Assembly (NCBI GenBank): GCA_039961675.1 | Contig: JABRWC010000007.1 | Coordinates: forward strand, 1 to 64,000 | Source: JABRWC01 sp039961675 | Lineage (GTDB): Bacteria > Planctomycetota > Phycisphaerae > UBA1845 > Fen-1342 | Reading direction: 5' to 3' | DNA length: 64,000 nt | Shown here: one piece after another, positions 35,479 to 44,380 of the stretch | How positions within the stretch are numbered: position 1 is the stretch's first letter | Layout of the letters: every line of letters begins with the position of its first letter | Notes under the pieces: model-generated | The model's database searches: none | Seen by the model: only the letters and a program-made list of their open reading frames with translations | Told to the model about the DNA's origin: nothing | Program-made: the position numbers and the translations under genes

Positions 35479-38400
35479 ATGTCTGACACGCCAGCGAGCC
35501 CAGCGCCCCATCATGGGTTCACAAACGCCGTCGTTCGCGTCTTCCTGCATTCGAATCTCTCGATCATCCTGATCGTGCTCGGCGTGATCGCCGGCGGCGC
35601 GGCGCTGTGGGGCACGCCGCGCGAGGAAGACCCGCAGATCGTGGTTCCGCTCGCGGACGTGTACGTCAGCGTTCCGGGCCGCTCGGCCGCTGAAATCGAA
35701 CAGCTTGTCGCCACTCCGCTGGAGAAGCTGCTCTACCAGATTGACGGCGTCGAGTACGTCTACTCGATGTCGCGCGAGGGGCAGGCGATCATCACGGTGC
35801 GTTTCTTCGTGGGCGAAGACCGCGAACGCAGCCTGGTCAAGCTCTTCAAGCGGATCGACGAAAACGTGGACATCGTGCCGCCGGGCGTCACGGGCTGGGT
35901 GATCAAGCCGGTCGAGATCGACGACGTGCCGATCGTGACGCTCACGCTCACCGCGGCGGACGCGCCGCGCAGCCGGCCGCCGGCCGCAACGCCAAGCCAG
36001 CCCGCGACGGACGCGCAATCCAACGGCCGCGGCCCGGACGAGCACGCGCTGCGGCGCGTCGCGGAGGAAGTCGTCGAGCGTCTGGCGTCCGTCGAGAACC
36101 TTTCGCGCGCGTACATCGTCGGCGGCCAGCCGCGCGTGGCGCGGGTGTACCTCGACCCGCAGCGCATGAGCGCGTACAGCGTGTCGCCTCTGGAAATCCA
36201 GCGGGCGCTGCAAGCCACGAACGTGCACCAGTCGGTCGGGAGCTTCACACGCGACGACCGACTGATCCAGGTGGACGCCGGGCGCGCGTTCGTCCGCGTC
36301 GAGGAGCTGCGCGAACTGGTTGTCGGAGTCTTCGGCGGCCGGCCGGTGCTCCTGAAGGACGTGGCGGAAATCTGCGATGGGCCGGCGGAGGCGACGAGCT
36401 ACGTCCGTCACGGCTGGGGCCCGGCGCGCGGCTTCGAGGCGCCGCACGGATTCACCGGCACGGTGATCGGCGAGCCCCCGGCCGCCGAGGCTGCGGGCCG
36501 CGCGCCGGGCGGCGCGGATGCGTCGAAACCGGCGGTCACCATCGCGCTGGCCAAGAAGAAGGGATCGAACGCGGTGTGGGTGGCGCGCGAGTGCCTGGAG
36601 GCGGCGGCGGTCCTTCAGCGCGACGTGATCCCCTCCGACATGCAGCTCGTGGTGACACGGAACTACGGGCACACGGCGGATGAGAAGGTGAACGAGCTGG
36701 TCGAGGCGCTGGGCGTCGCGGTCGTGATCGTGATTGCACTGCTCACGCTGACGCTCGGCTGGCGCGAGGCGCTGGTGGTCGCCGTGGCGATCCCGGTGGT
36801 GTTCGGCCTGACGCTGCTGGTGAACCTGTTGTTCGGCTACACGATCAACCGCGTCACGCTGTTTGCGATGATCCTCTCGCTCGGACTGCTGGTCGATGAC
36901 CCGATCGTCGACGTCGAGAACATCGTGCGGCACTTTTCGCTGCGGCGGCGCGCAACGCGCGAGGTCGTGCTGGAAGCGGTGGCCGAAATCCGCCCGCCGC
37001 TGATCACCGCGACGCTGGCGGTCATCGTCTCGTTCCTGCCGATGTTCTTCATCACGGGGATGATGGGGCCGTACATGCGCCCGATGGCGCTGAACGTCCC
37101 GGTCACGATGCTGATGTCGATGGTCGTCGCGTTCACGATCACGCCCTGGCTGGCGTACCACGTGCTCGGCCTGCGCCATCGCAAGCCCGGCGCCGAAAGC
37201 GCCGCGGCCAACCACGCGGCGCCGCACGAGGAGATCGACCTGGAAACGCTCCGCCGCACGGCGCTGTGGCGGCTGTTCTATCCGCTCATGGCGCCGCTGT
37301 TGCGGTCGCGCCGGGCCGCGTGGGCTTTCCTGGCCGTGATGACGGTGCTGACGGTCGGCGCGACGAGCCTTGCCGCGCTGCGCTCCGTGCCGCTGAAGAT
37401 GCTGCCGTTCGACAACAAGAACGAGCTGCTTCTGGTGCTCGATTTCGACGAGGGCCAGACGCTGGAGCGCACCGACGCGGCCGTCCGCGAGTTCGAGCAC
37501 TACGTGTCCCGCGTCCCCGAGGTCACCGATTTCACGTCCTACGTCGGCGTCGCGTCGCCGATGGACTTCAACGGCATGGTGCGGCACTACTACCTGCGCC
37601 AGGGCGAAAACGTGGCGGAGCTGCGGATCAACCTGGCCGGCAAGAAGCACCGCAGCGCCCAGAGCCACGCGGTCGGCCTTCGGCTGCGCGACGAGCTGAC
37701 CGCGATCGCCCGGCGCCATGGGGCGAACCTGAAGCTGGTCGAGACGCCGCCCGGACCGCCGGTGATCGCCAGCGTCGTGGCCGAGGTCTACGGCCAGCCG
37801 GACCATTCGTACGAGGACCTCATCGCGGCCGCGAAGACCGTGAAGACCAGGCTGGAGCGCGAGCCGGGCGTGGTCGACGTAGACGATTCGGTGGAAGCGG
37901 ACTCGCGCAAGCTTGTTTTCGTGCCGGACACGGAGAAGGCGGCCATCAACGGCGTCAGCGTGGCGGAGATCGCCGAGACGCTGCGCATCGGTCTGGCCGG
38001 AGCGGCGGCCGGCACGGTTCGCGCCGCGAGCGAGCGGAATCCGCTGCGGATCGAGCTGCGTCTGCCGCGGGAGTCGCGCTCCAGTGCGTTCGACCTGAGC
38101 CAGTTGCAGGTCAAAGGGTCCGGCGGCCGACTGGTGCCGCTGGCGGAACTGGGGCGATGGGACGAGCAGATCGCGGACAAGACAATCTATCACAAGAACC
38201 TTCAGCGTGTCGCGTACGTGTTCGCAGAGACGGCCGGGCGGCCGCCGGCTGAGTGCGTGCTGGACGTTTCCGGCGACCAGGTCAGCGCTACGACGATTGA
38301 AGACGTCGATTCCGGCAAGCGAACGGCGGCGCTTCTCGGCGCGCCGGCGTCCCGGACGGCGTCGCGCATCCCGATCCACGAAGGGCCGGGCGGCGGCGCC

Positions 38401-39063
38401 GTCGCGCCCACGGCCCCGCGGCCGGTCCGCGGACGGACTTACGTTTCGAACTCCGGCGGGATCGAGTGGACGGTGCCGGAGGGCATTCGCGTCGATTTCG
38501 CGGGCGAGGGCGAATGGAAGATCACGCTGGACGTGTTCCGCGACCTCGGCCTGGCGTTCGGGGCCGCGATGATCGGCATCTACGTGCTTCTCGTGGCGCA
38601 AACCGGTTCGTTCGTCATCCCCATCGTGGTCATGCTGGCGATCCCGCTGACGATCCTGGGCGTCATGCCGGGGTTCTGGCTGTTGAACGCGGTCGTCGGG
38701 GGACAGGTCGGCGGCTACGCCGATCCCGTCTTTTTCACCGCGACGGGCATGATCGGGATGATCGCGCTGGCGGGGATCGTGACGCGCGACTCGATCATCC
38801 TGGTGGATTTCATTCACCTGTCGCTGGCCCGCGGGCGATCACTGTTCGACGCGATCCTCGAGAGCCGGGTGGTGCGGCTGCGGCCGATCCTGCTCACGGC
38901 TGGGGCGGCGATGCTGGGCGCGGCGCCGATCACGATCGACCCGATCTTCTCCGGGCTGGCTTGGGCGCTGATCTTCGGACTGTTCGCGTCCACGGTCTTC
39001 ACGCTGTTCGTGATCCCGATCGCCTACTGGCTGCTCTACGCGCGGGCGCAGGGCAGCGTCTGA
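35479..39063 (+). CDS. RND-family efflux pump, AcrB-like inner-membrane transporter
   Basis: 1194 residues, longer than the usual ~1040. TM1 near 22-42 (LSIILIVLGVIAGGAALWGTP) and two large periplasmic loops are recognisable. TM4 has the LLVDDPIVDVENIVRH proton-relay region (two adjacent Asp), and the C-terminal half includes FTATGMIGMIALAGIVTRDSIILVDFI. Extra Pro/Ala-rich insertions occur near 160-190, 330-350 and 950-985, explaining the length. Substrate class (drug or metal) is not decided. Same operon as the adaptor. Confidence 0.92.
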   Translation: MSDTPASPAPHHGFTNAVVRVFLHSNLSIILIVLGVIAGGAALWGTPREEDPQIVVPLADVYVSVPGRSAAEIEQLVATPLEKLLYQIDGVEYVYSMSREGQAIITVRFFVGEDRERSLVKLFKRIDENVDIVPPGVTGWVIKPVEIDDVPIVTLTLTAADAPRSRPPAATPSQPATDAQSNGRGPDEHALRRVAEEVVERLASVENLSRAYIVGGQPRVARVYLDPQRMSAYSVSPLEIQRALQATNVHQSVGSFTRDDRLIQVDAGRAFVRVEELRELVVGVFGGRPVLLKDVAEICDGPAEATSYVRHGWGPARGFEAPHGFTGTVIGEPPAAEAAGRAPGGADASKPAVTIALAKKKGSNAVWVARECLEAAAVLQRDVIPSDMQLVVTRNYGHTADEKVNELVEALGVAVVIVIALLTLTLGWREALVVAVAIPVVFGLTLLVNLLFGYTINRVTLFAMILSLGLLVDDPIVDVENIVRHFSLRRRATREVVLEAVAEIRPPLITATLAVIVSFLPMFFITGMMGPYMRPMALNVPVTMLMSMVVAFTITPWLAYHVLGLRHRKPGAESAAANHAAPHEEIDLETLRRTALWRLFYPLMAPLLRSRRAAWAFLAVMTVLTVGATSLAALRSVPLKMLPFDNKNELLLVLDFDEGQTLERTDAAVREFEHYVSRVPEVTDFTSYVGVASPMDFNGMVRHYYLRQGENVAELRINLAGKKHRSAQSHAVGLRLRDELTAIARRHGANLKLVETPPGPPVIASVVAEVYGQPDHSYEDLIAAAKTVKTRLEREPGVVDVDDSVEADSRKLVFVPDTEKAAINGVSVAEIAETLRIGLAGAAAGTVRAASERNPLRIELRLPRESRSSAFDLSQLQVKGSGGRLVPLAELGRWDEQIADKTIYHKNLQRVAYVFAETAGRPPAECVLDVSGDQVSATTIEDVDSGKRTAALLGAPASRTASRIPIHEGPGGGAVAPTAPRPVRGRTYVSNSGGIEWTVPEGIRVDFAGEGEWKITLDVFRDLGLAFGAAMIGIYVLLVAQTGSFVIPIVVMLAIPLTILGVMPGFWLLNAVVGGQVGGYADPVFFTATGMIGMIALAGIVTRDSIILVDFIHLSLARGRSLFDAILESRVVRLRPILLTAGAAMLGAAPITIDPIFSGLAWALIFGLFASTVFTLFVIPIAYWLLYARAQGSV

Positions 39064-39202
39064 AACGCGGCGAAACGCCGGGCCGCTGCGGGTTGGCCGA
39101 GTGCGCGCCCGGCCGGGAGGACCGATCCAAAGCCGACGCGCTCCGCGCTGACTGGGAAACGACCCGGCCCGATTGCCGGCGCCGAACCGTATCATGCCCG
39201 CC

Positions 39203-39252
39203 GGCGATGGAGTCCGCCGTCAACCGCCCTACGTGGGCTGATGATTCCTACC
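39203..39252 (+). ncRNA. fluoride riboswitch aptamer (crcB RNA motif)
   Basis: The sequence fits the fluoride aptamer. GGCGATG opens it; P1 pairs GGAGT (39209-39213) with ATTCC (39244-39248); P2 pairs GCCC (39226-39229) with GGGC (39235-39238) around TACGT. The pseudoknot pairs GGCG (39203-39206) with CGCC (39215-39218), and the conserved TCAACC and CTGATGA joiners are in place. It lies 43 bases upstream of crcB. The GC-rich stretch between (39253-39275) could form the switching hairpin. Confidence 0.93.
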
Positions 39253-39294
39253 ACGCGGCGCCGCCGGCGCGAACACACGAGGGTAGGAGCCTGC

Positions 39295-39702
39295 ATGGCT
39301 GGACAGGACTCAGCGTTCCTCCTGAAGCTCGCACTGATTCTGATCGCCTCCGGCGTCGGCGGCGTCTGCCGCTACCTGCTCAGCGGCTGGGCGCAGAAGC
39401 TGGCGAACGGGTCGTTTCCGACCGGAACGCTGGCCGTGAACGTGCTCGGGTGCCTGCTGATCGGGTTCCTGAGCGCCGCGTTCTCCGGTCGCTGGCTGGT
39501 GCGCGAGGAGTACCGCGTGGCGCTGATCGCCGGCGTCCTGGGCGGCTTCACAACGTTCTCGGCGTTCGGGATGGAGACGTTTGCGCTGCTGAACGACGGG
39601 CAGTACGCCCGCGCCGCGTGGAACGTCATTGCGAGCGTCGGGCTGGGGTTGGTGTCGGTGTGGGCCGGCTACCGGCTGGCCGAGCGCTGGCTGGGAGCGT
39701 GA
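39295..39702 (+). CDS. crcB: fluoride channel CrcB/Fluc
   Basis: Exports fluoride by passive conduction through a dual-topology dimer. 135 residues with four membrane segments. Family motifs: GVGGVCRYLLSGW, TLAVNVLGCLLIGFL and GGFTTFSAFGMET. ATG 39295 has AGGAG 5 bases upstream; an in-frame ATG at 39241 lies inside the riboswitch and is not the start. The DUF190 gene follows after 4 bases. Confidence 0.95.
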   Translation: MAGQDSAFLLKLALILIASGVGGVCRYLLSGWAQKLANGSFPTGTLAVNVLGCLLIGFLSAAFSGRWLVREEYRVALIAGVLGGFTTFSAFGMETFALLNDGQYARAAWNVIASVGLGLVSVWAGYRLAERWLGA

Positions 39703-39706
39703 CGTG

Positions 39707-40072
39707 ATGAAGATTCCCAACGACGGCTACCTGCTGCGCATCTTCATCGGCGAGGGCGACCGCCGGCACGGAACACCGCTGTACGAGGCGATCGTGCTGA
39801 AGGCGCGCGAGCTTCAGCTTGCCGGCGCGACCGTGCTGCGCGGGCCGATGGGCTTCGGGGCTCACAGCCGGCTGCACACGGCCAAGATCATGCGCCTGTC
39901 CGAGGACCTGCCGATCGTGATCGAGATCGTGGACGCGAAGGAGAAGATCGACACTCTGATGCCGCACATCGACGCGATGGTGCAGGAGGGGCTGGTGACG
40001 CTCGAACGCGTGCAGGTGATTCGCTATCGCTCCGATGCGGAGAGCGGCGAGCCGGCCGGTGGCGGCGCGTAG
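39707..40072 (+). CDS. DUF190 protein associated with CrcB
   Basis: 121 residues. The DUF190 pattern is clear: LLRIFIGEGDRRHGTPLYEAI, ATVLRGPMGFGAHSRLHT, DLPIVIEIVDAKEKID. It is PII-like in predicted fold and is commonly encoded next to crcB. The role is not established; a regulator of fluoride export is likely from context. ATG 39707 lies 4 bases after the crcB stop. Confidence 0.88.
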   Translation: MKIPNDGYLLRIFIGEGDRRHGTPLYEAIVLKARELQLAGATVLRGPMGFGAHSRLHTAKIMRLSEDLPIVIEIVDAKEKIDTLMPHIDAMVQEGLVTLERVQVIRYRSDAESGEPAGGGA

Positions 40073-40148
40073 CGAAACCTCACGCACACCTTCTGACGCC
40101 GGGGAGGCGTCCGGGCCAGCCGGATGCCGCTCGAGGGTCGCACAGGCG

Positions 40149-41015
40149 TCACGTCGGTGGAGTTCCGTCCGCCGCGCCGTGCGGATGCGGCTCGACGTGC
40201 GTCGATACGCGGCGCACGTTCGCGAGCTGAGCCCGGACCGCGTCCTCCACTTCGTGCCCCAGCCCGTGCGCCTGTCGCACAGGCATTTCCGGATCGACCT
40301 CGATGTGCATATCAACCCAGTATTCCACTCCCAGCTTTCGCGAGAACACCTTCTCGACGCCGCGGATTCCGGGGATCGTCAGCGCGATCCGCCGGGCGCT
40401 GGCGGCGACGTGCGGCGCGTCGCCGTCCATCAGCTCGTGCAGGGGCGCGCGGAGCAGCCGGACGGCGGTGTAGAGGATGACCGCGGACGCCACCAGCGCG
40501 GCCCAGTCATCCGCGGGCTCGAAACCCGGCCCGCCGACGAGCGCAACCGTGATCCCCACGCCGGCCGCCAGCGACGTGATCGCATCGCTGCGGTGATGCC
40601 AGGCGTCGGCCAGCACGGCGTTGCTGCCCGCGCGGCGCGAGGCGACGCGCACGCCGCGGTACAGCGTTTCCTTCACGATGACGACGGCAATGAGCACGCC
40701 CAGCGTGAACGGCGCCGGGGCGTGGTGCGGCGTGACGATCTCGCGCACGGCCTCGATCGCGATCCCGATCCCCGCGCCCAGCAGCATCATCGCGACGATC
40801 ATCGCCGCCAGCGCTTCGGCCTTGCCGTGGCCGTAGGGATGGTCGTCGTCCGCGGGGCGGGCGGAAATCCGCAGTCCGCTCCAGACGACGAGCGAGCCGA
40901 AGACGTCGGCCATCGACTCGACGGCGTCGGCGACGAGGGCGTACGAGTGACCGAGCAGCCCGGAGATCAGCTTCACCAGCGCCAGGCCGGCGTTGACCAG
41001 CAGGCCGACGGCCAC
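40149..41015 (-). CDS. cation diffusion facilitator (CDF) transporter
   Basis: Divalent-metal/proton antiporter. From GTG 41015 it has 288 residues. Six membrane segments with the metal-binding HxxxD/DxxxD features: ALVADAVESMADVFGSLVV in TM2, DDDHPYGHGKAEALA, and ADAWHHRSDAITSLAA in TM5, followed by a cytosolic C-terminal domain (RRIALTIPGIRGVEKVF, then YWVDMHIEVDPEMPV). The start is uncertain: the frame is open to 41246 but would then overlap the upstream gene by 119 bases; no good ribosome binding site is seen. Metal unknown. Confidence 0.83.
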   Translation of the reverse strand: MAVGLLVNAGLALVKLISGLLGHSYALVADAVESMADVFGSLVVWSGLRISARPADDDHPYGHGKAEALAAMIVAMMLLGAGIGIAIEAVREIVTPHHAPAPFTLGVLIAVVIVKETLYRGVRVASRRAGSNAVLADAWHHRSDAITSLAAGVGITVALVGGPGFEPADDWAALVASAVILYTAVRLLRAPLHELMDGDAPHVAASARRIALTIPGIRGVEKVFSRKLGVEYWVDMHIEVDPEMPVRQAHGLGHEVEDAVRAQLANVRRVSTHVEPHPHGAADGTPPT

Positions 41016-41127
41016 GGCGCGGGCGCCGCCGGCAAGCGCGCCGGGGCCGGAGCCAGGCGAAGACGCCGATTGCGACGCCGCCGGTTCCGGCTCGCCGTCT
41101 GCGCGATCCGAAAGCTGGCCGGACCCG

Positions 41128-41475
41128 CTAGAAGACGTGGCGATATCCCTCTTCGCTGAAGCCCACCAGGAGCGTACGGCCGACGCGAATCGTCGGCGCG
41201 CGCAGATTGCCGGTCCGCCCGAGCAGGTGGGCGGCGAGCGTGTCATCGTCTGGCGGGTTCTTCTGCATGTTGAACTCGACCACGCCGCGGCCCCTGGCGA
41301 CCAGCACCCGCGCAGCGCTCCGCGCCAGCGCGAGGGCCTCGTCGCGCCCGATCCGCGTCTTGGAGGCGTCGACCCGCTCTTTCACGTTCAACGATTCTCG
41401 CGCAAGGAACCCCTGCGCTTTTTCGCAGGACGTTCAGGCGCTGCGGTGATAGTACCAGTCGATTCGCCTGGCCAT
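41128..41475 (-). CDS. probable selenoprotein: ArsC/Spx-like thioredoxin-fold protein with in-frame UGA
   Basis: Translated from ATG 41475, the frame reads MARRIDWYYHRSA, then UGA (41434-41436), then TSCEKAQGFLARES, and runs on without a stop to 41128, 115 residues in all. The UGA falls at residue 14, with Cys17 behind it, giving UxxC exactly where ArsC/Spx-type proteins have CxxC. Downstream, GRTGNLRAPTIRVG holds the cis-Pro region of the thioredoxin fold, and TLLVGFSEEGY the last strand. GGGAG lies 6 bases before the ATG, so the N-terminal part is a real translation start. A hairpin starts at the UGA. If the UGA is not recoded, only an 87-residue piece from TTG 41391 could be made, without its redox site. 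Alternatives: sequencing error or a TGC-to-TGA pseudogene. Confidence 0.75.
41407..41435 (-). promoter_or_regulatory. candidate bacterial SECIS hairpin
   Basis: Starting at the G of the in-frame UGA: GAAC/GUUC outer stem (41432-41435 with 41407-41410), a small internal loop (GU against G), inner stem CCUGCG/CGCAGG (41424-41429 with 41412-41417) and a 6-base loop AAAAAG. Bacterial SECIS elements sit in this position. The loop lacks a G in its first two bases unless the closing G-C pair opens, so the match is suggestive only. Confidence 0.5.
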
Positions 41476-41698
41476 GAGGAACTCCCGGTAGTGCGATCCC
41501 ACGAGTCCGAACCCGCGGCGTGCCGCGAGCCGGGCGTCCAGCCGTGACGCGCCGACCGGCCAGGCACGATCGCGGCTCGGCCGCCTGCCCGCCGGCGGCA
41601 AACTTCGCCGCTACCCAAACCGCGGTCCGCCCGCTAGACTAACGGCTTCAACCGCTCTTGGCAGCTTGGGCGTACGCACCGGCAACAAGGAGACGACC

Positions 41699-42862
41699 GT
41701 GGCCGCGTCGGGCAACACGAGACGATATCTGTTCACCTCCGAATCCGTCAGCATGGGCCACCCGGACAAGGTCGCCGACCAGATCTCCGACGCCGTGCTC
41801 GACGCCATGCTCGCCCAGGACAAGTTCTCCCGCGTCGCCTGCGAGACCATGGTCTCGACTGGCATGGCGGTCGTCTCGGGCGAGGTCACCACCAAGGCCT
41901 ACGTTGAGATCCCCGACGTCGTCCGCGACGTCATCAAGGAGATCGGCTACACCTCCGGCGACATGGCGTTCGACTACGAGTCCTGCGCCGTGCTCACCTC
42001 GATCAAGAAGCAGTCGCCCGACATCGCCATGGGCGTCGACCGCGAGGGCGCCGGCGACCAGGGCATGATGTTCGGCTTCGCCTGCCGCGAGACGCCCGAG
42101 CTGATGCCCCTGCCGATCCGCCTGGCGCACCGGCTGGTCGAGCAGCAGGTGTTCGTCCGCCGCGACGGCATCATCCCCGGCCTGCGCCCCGACGCCAAGA
42201 GTCAGGTCACGGTCGAGTATGACGGGCAGAAGCCCGTCCGCGTCGACACGCTCGTGCTCAGCACCCAGCACGACAAGAGCTGGAACGAGCGTCAGGGCGA
42301 GCTCAAGACGCAGGTGATCGAGCACATCTTCAAGCCCGTGCTCGGGGACCTGTGGCGAAACGACGTGAAGGTGCACGTCAACCCCACCGGCCGCTTCGAG
42401 ATCGGCGGCCCGCACGGCGACTGCGGACTCACCGGACGCAAGATCATCGTGGACACCTACGGGGGCCGCGGGCGCCACGGCGGCGGCGCGTTCAGCGGCA
42501 AGGACCCGACCAAGGTGGACCGTTCCGCCGCGTACATGGCGCGGCACATCGCCAAGAACGTGGTCGCGGCCGGGCTGGCGGACATCTGCGAGGTGCAGGT
42601 GTCGTACGCGATCGGCGTGGCCGAACCGACCAGCGTGCACGTGACGACCGAGGGCACGGCCAAGATCGACGAGGACAAGATCGCCCGGTTCATCCGCGAC
42701 ACGTTCCCGCTCACGCCGCGCGGCATCATCGAGTACCTCGACCTGCGCCGGCCGATCTACCGCGAGACGGCCCGCAACGGGCACTTCGGGCGCGAGCTGC
42801 CGAACTTCACGTGGGAAAAGACCAACAAGGCGGACGAGCTGCGCAAGGCGGCGGGGCTGTAA
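41699..42862 (+). CDS. metK: S-adenosylmethionine synthetase
   Basis: Makes SAM from ATP and methionine. 387 residues, normal length. Motifs: ESVSMGHPDKVADQISDA, REGAGDQGMMFG, GLTGRKIIVDTYGG and GGGAFSGKDPTKVDRSAAY, with ATP, metal and K+ sites intact. The start is GTG 41699 with AAGGAG 7 bases upstream; the ATG-like frame 33 bases earlier lacks a site. Divergent from the UGA-containing gene across 223 bases. I see no SAM riboswitch. Confidence 0.96.
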   Translation: MAASGNTRRYLFTSESVSMGHPDKVADQISDAVLDAMLAQDKFSRVACETMVSTGMAVVSGEVTTKAYVEIPDVVRDVIKEIGYTSGDMAFDYESCAVLTSIKKQSPDIAMGVDREGAGDQGMMFGFACRETPELMPLPIRLAHRLVEQQVFVRRDGIIPGLRPDAKSQVTVEYDGQKPVRVDTLVLSTQHDKSWNERQGELKTQVIEHIFKPVLGDLWRNDVKVHVNPTGRFEIGGPHGDCGLTGRKIIVDTYGGRGRHGGGAFSGKDPTKVDRSAAYMARHIAKNVVAAGLADICEVQVSYAIGVAEPTSVHVTTEGTAKIDEDKIARFIRDTFPLTPRGIIEYLDLRRPIYRETARNGHFGRELPNFTWEKTNKADELRKAAGL

Positions 42863-43087
42863 ACGCGGACGCTGAGGCCGACACCGTCCATGCCGCCGTC
42901 GTCACACTGCGCGCCGCCGCTCCGCGGCGTACACACATCGGCCCTTCCCTGCGCTTGCTCCCCGCAGTTTGCGGCGGATAATGCGGCCCGGCGAGCGGCG
43001 CGAACGCCACGCGTGACGGACGCAGTCACGCGGCCGTGCCATTCGCCGATCACGACCGAAACCAGGCGCGGGATACAGGGGCATTCC

Positions 43088-44311
43088 ATGAGCGCATTCC
43101 GATCCGCCGCCCGGCTGCTGGCGGCGCCGACGGTGTTCTCGATCTCGATGGGCGCGGTCGCGGGCTCGCCCCGCACGTTCGACGAAGACGTCGCGTTCCT
43201 GAAGCAGCACACCGAGGTGATCGTGTTGGGGGACGAAGGCGAGGAGCGCGTCGCGGTCGTGCCGAAATTCCAGGGCCGCGTGATGACCAGCACCACCGGC
43301 GGCGCCGACGGCCTGAGCCACGGCTGGATCAACTACGACCTGATCGCCTCCGGCAAGCTCCTGCCGCACATCAACCCGTTCGGCGGCGAGGATCGCTTCT
43401 GGCTCGGTCCGGAGGGCGGGCAATATGCGATCTTCTTCAAGGCCGGCGATGCATTCGACATTGAGCGCTGGCAGACGCCGGCGGCGATCGACAGCGTCGC
43501 ATACGACGTGGTTTCCCAGGATGACGACAGGGTCGCTTTCCGGCACGAAGCGGAGCTGACCAACTACTCGGGAACCACCTTCAAGCTGCGGATCGACCGC
43601 ACGATCCGCCTGCTGGACGACGACGATTGCGAAAAGCTGCTGGGCATCAAGGACTTGCCGGACGTGGCGATGGTCGCGTACGAGTCGGAGAACACGATCA
43701 CCAACACGGGCGACAAGCCGTGGACGAAGGATGGGGGGCTGCTCTCGGTGTGGATTCTTGGCATGCTGCGGCACTCGCCGACCACGACGGTCGTCGCGCC
43801 GTTCCGGCCCGGACCGGAAAGCGAGCTGGGGCCGATCGTCAACGATTCGTACTTCGGCAAGGTGCCAGCGGAGCGGCTGAAGGTTGGCGAGGGCGTGCTG
43901 TACTTCAAGGGCGACGGCCAGCTCCGCAGCAAGATCGGTCTGTCGCCGCGGCGGGCGAAGGGCGTCATCGGCAGCTATGACCCGGGCCGGGCGCTGCTGA
44001 CGGTCGTGCAGTACAACCAGCCGGAGGGCGTCACCGACTACGTGAACTCGATGTGGGAGATGCAGCAGGACCCGTACGGCGGCGACGCGGTCAACAGCTA
44101 CAACGACGGGCCGCTGGGGCCGGGCAAGCCGCCGCTGGGTCCGTTCTACGAACTGGAGACGTCTTCGCCCGCGGCGGCGCTCAAGCCGGGCGAGAGCCTG
44201 ACGCATTTCAGCCGGACGATGCACTTTTGCGGCGAGGGCACGAAGCTCGACGCGATCGCCAAGCCGGTGCTGGGCGTGACGACGGCGGAGATGGCCGCGG
44301 CGCTGAAGTAG
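43088..44311 (+). CDS. exported DUF6786 family protein
   Basis: 407 residues. A short signal-like N-terminus (1-26, AARLLAAPTVFSISMGAVAG) precedes a beta-rich domain resembling aldose-1-epimerase/galactose-mutarotase-like folds: GRVMTSTTGG, SHGWINYDLIASGK, NPFGGEDRFWLGPEGGQ. This matches the DUF6786 family as I recall it, but without a search that is tentative. Placed 69 bases upstream of the fucose-isomerase-like gene, it may act on a sugar outside the cytoplasm. ATG 43088 with GGGG upstream. Confidence 0.65.
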   Translation: MSAFRSAARLLAAPTVFSISMGAVAGSPRTFDEDVAFLKQHTEVIVLGDEGEERVAVVPKFQGRVMTSTTGGADGLSHGWINYDLIASGKLLPHINPFGGEDRFWLGPEGGQYAIFFKAGDAFDIERWQTPAAIDSVAYDVVSQDDDRVAFRHEAELTNYSGTTFKLRIDRTIRLLDDDDCEKLLGIKDLPDVAMVAYESENTITNTGDKPWTKDGGLLSVWILGMLRHSPTTTVVAPFRPGPESELGPIVNDSYFGKVPAERLKVGEGVLYFKGDGQLRSKIGLSPRRAKGVIGSYDPGRALLTVVQYNQPEGVTDYVNSMWEMQQDPYGGDAVNSYNDGPLGPGKPPLGPFYELETSSPAAALKPGESLTHFSRTMHFCGEGTKLDAIAKPVLGVTTAEMAAALK

Positions 44312-44380
44312 CGCGCCCTTCCGAGCCGCGTCCGTCCCCGGCCGGCTCGCCGGCGCGCGCGGTCCTGATGGAGGGTATTC

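Noticed and set aside
35260..38817. A minus-strand open frame of about 1185 codons opposite the RND pump
   Set aside because: Arg/His/Asp-rich shadow composition with no domains; the plus strand carries a full RND transporter. High GC makes such long antisense frames common here.
39241..39294. An upstream ATG for crcB at 39241
   Set aside because: It lies inside the fluoride aptamer and has no ribosome binding site; ATG 39295 has AGGAG.
41388..41618. A minus-strand frame overlapping the start of the UGA-containing gene
   Set aside because: Arg/Ser/Gly-rich without homology; the frame with GGGAG and ATG 41475 has clear thioredoxin-fold sequence on both sides of the UGA.
41476..41698. A SAM riboswitch before metK
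   Set aside because: No SAM-I, SAM-II or SAM-IV core could be drawn in the 223-base gap.
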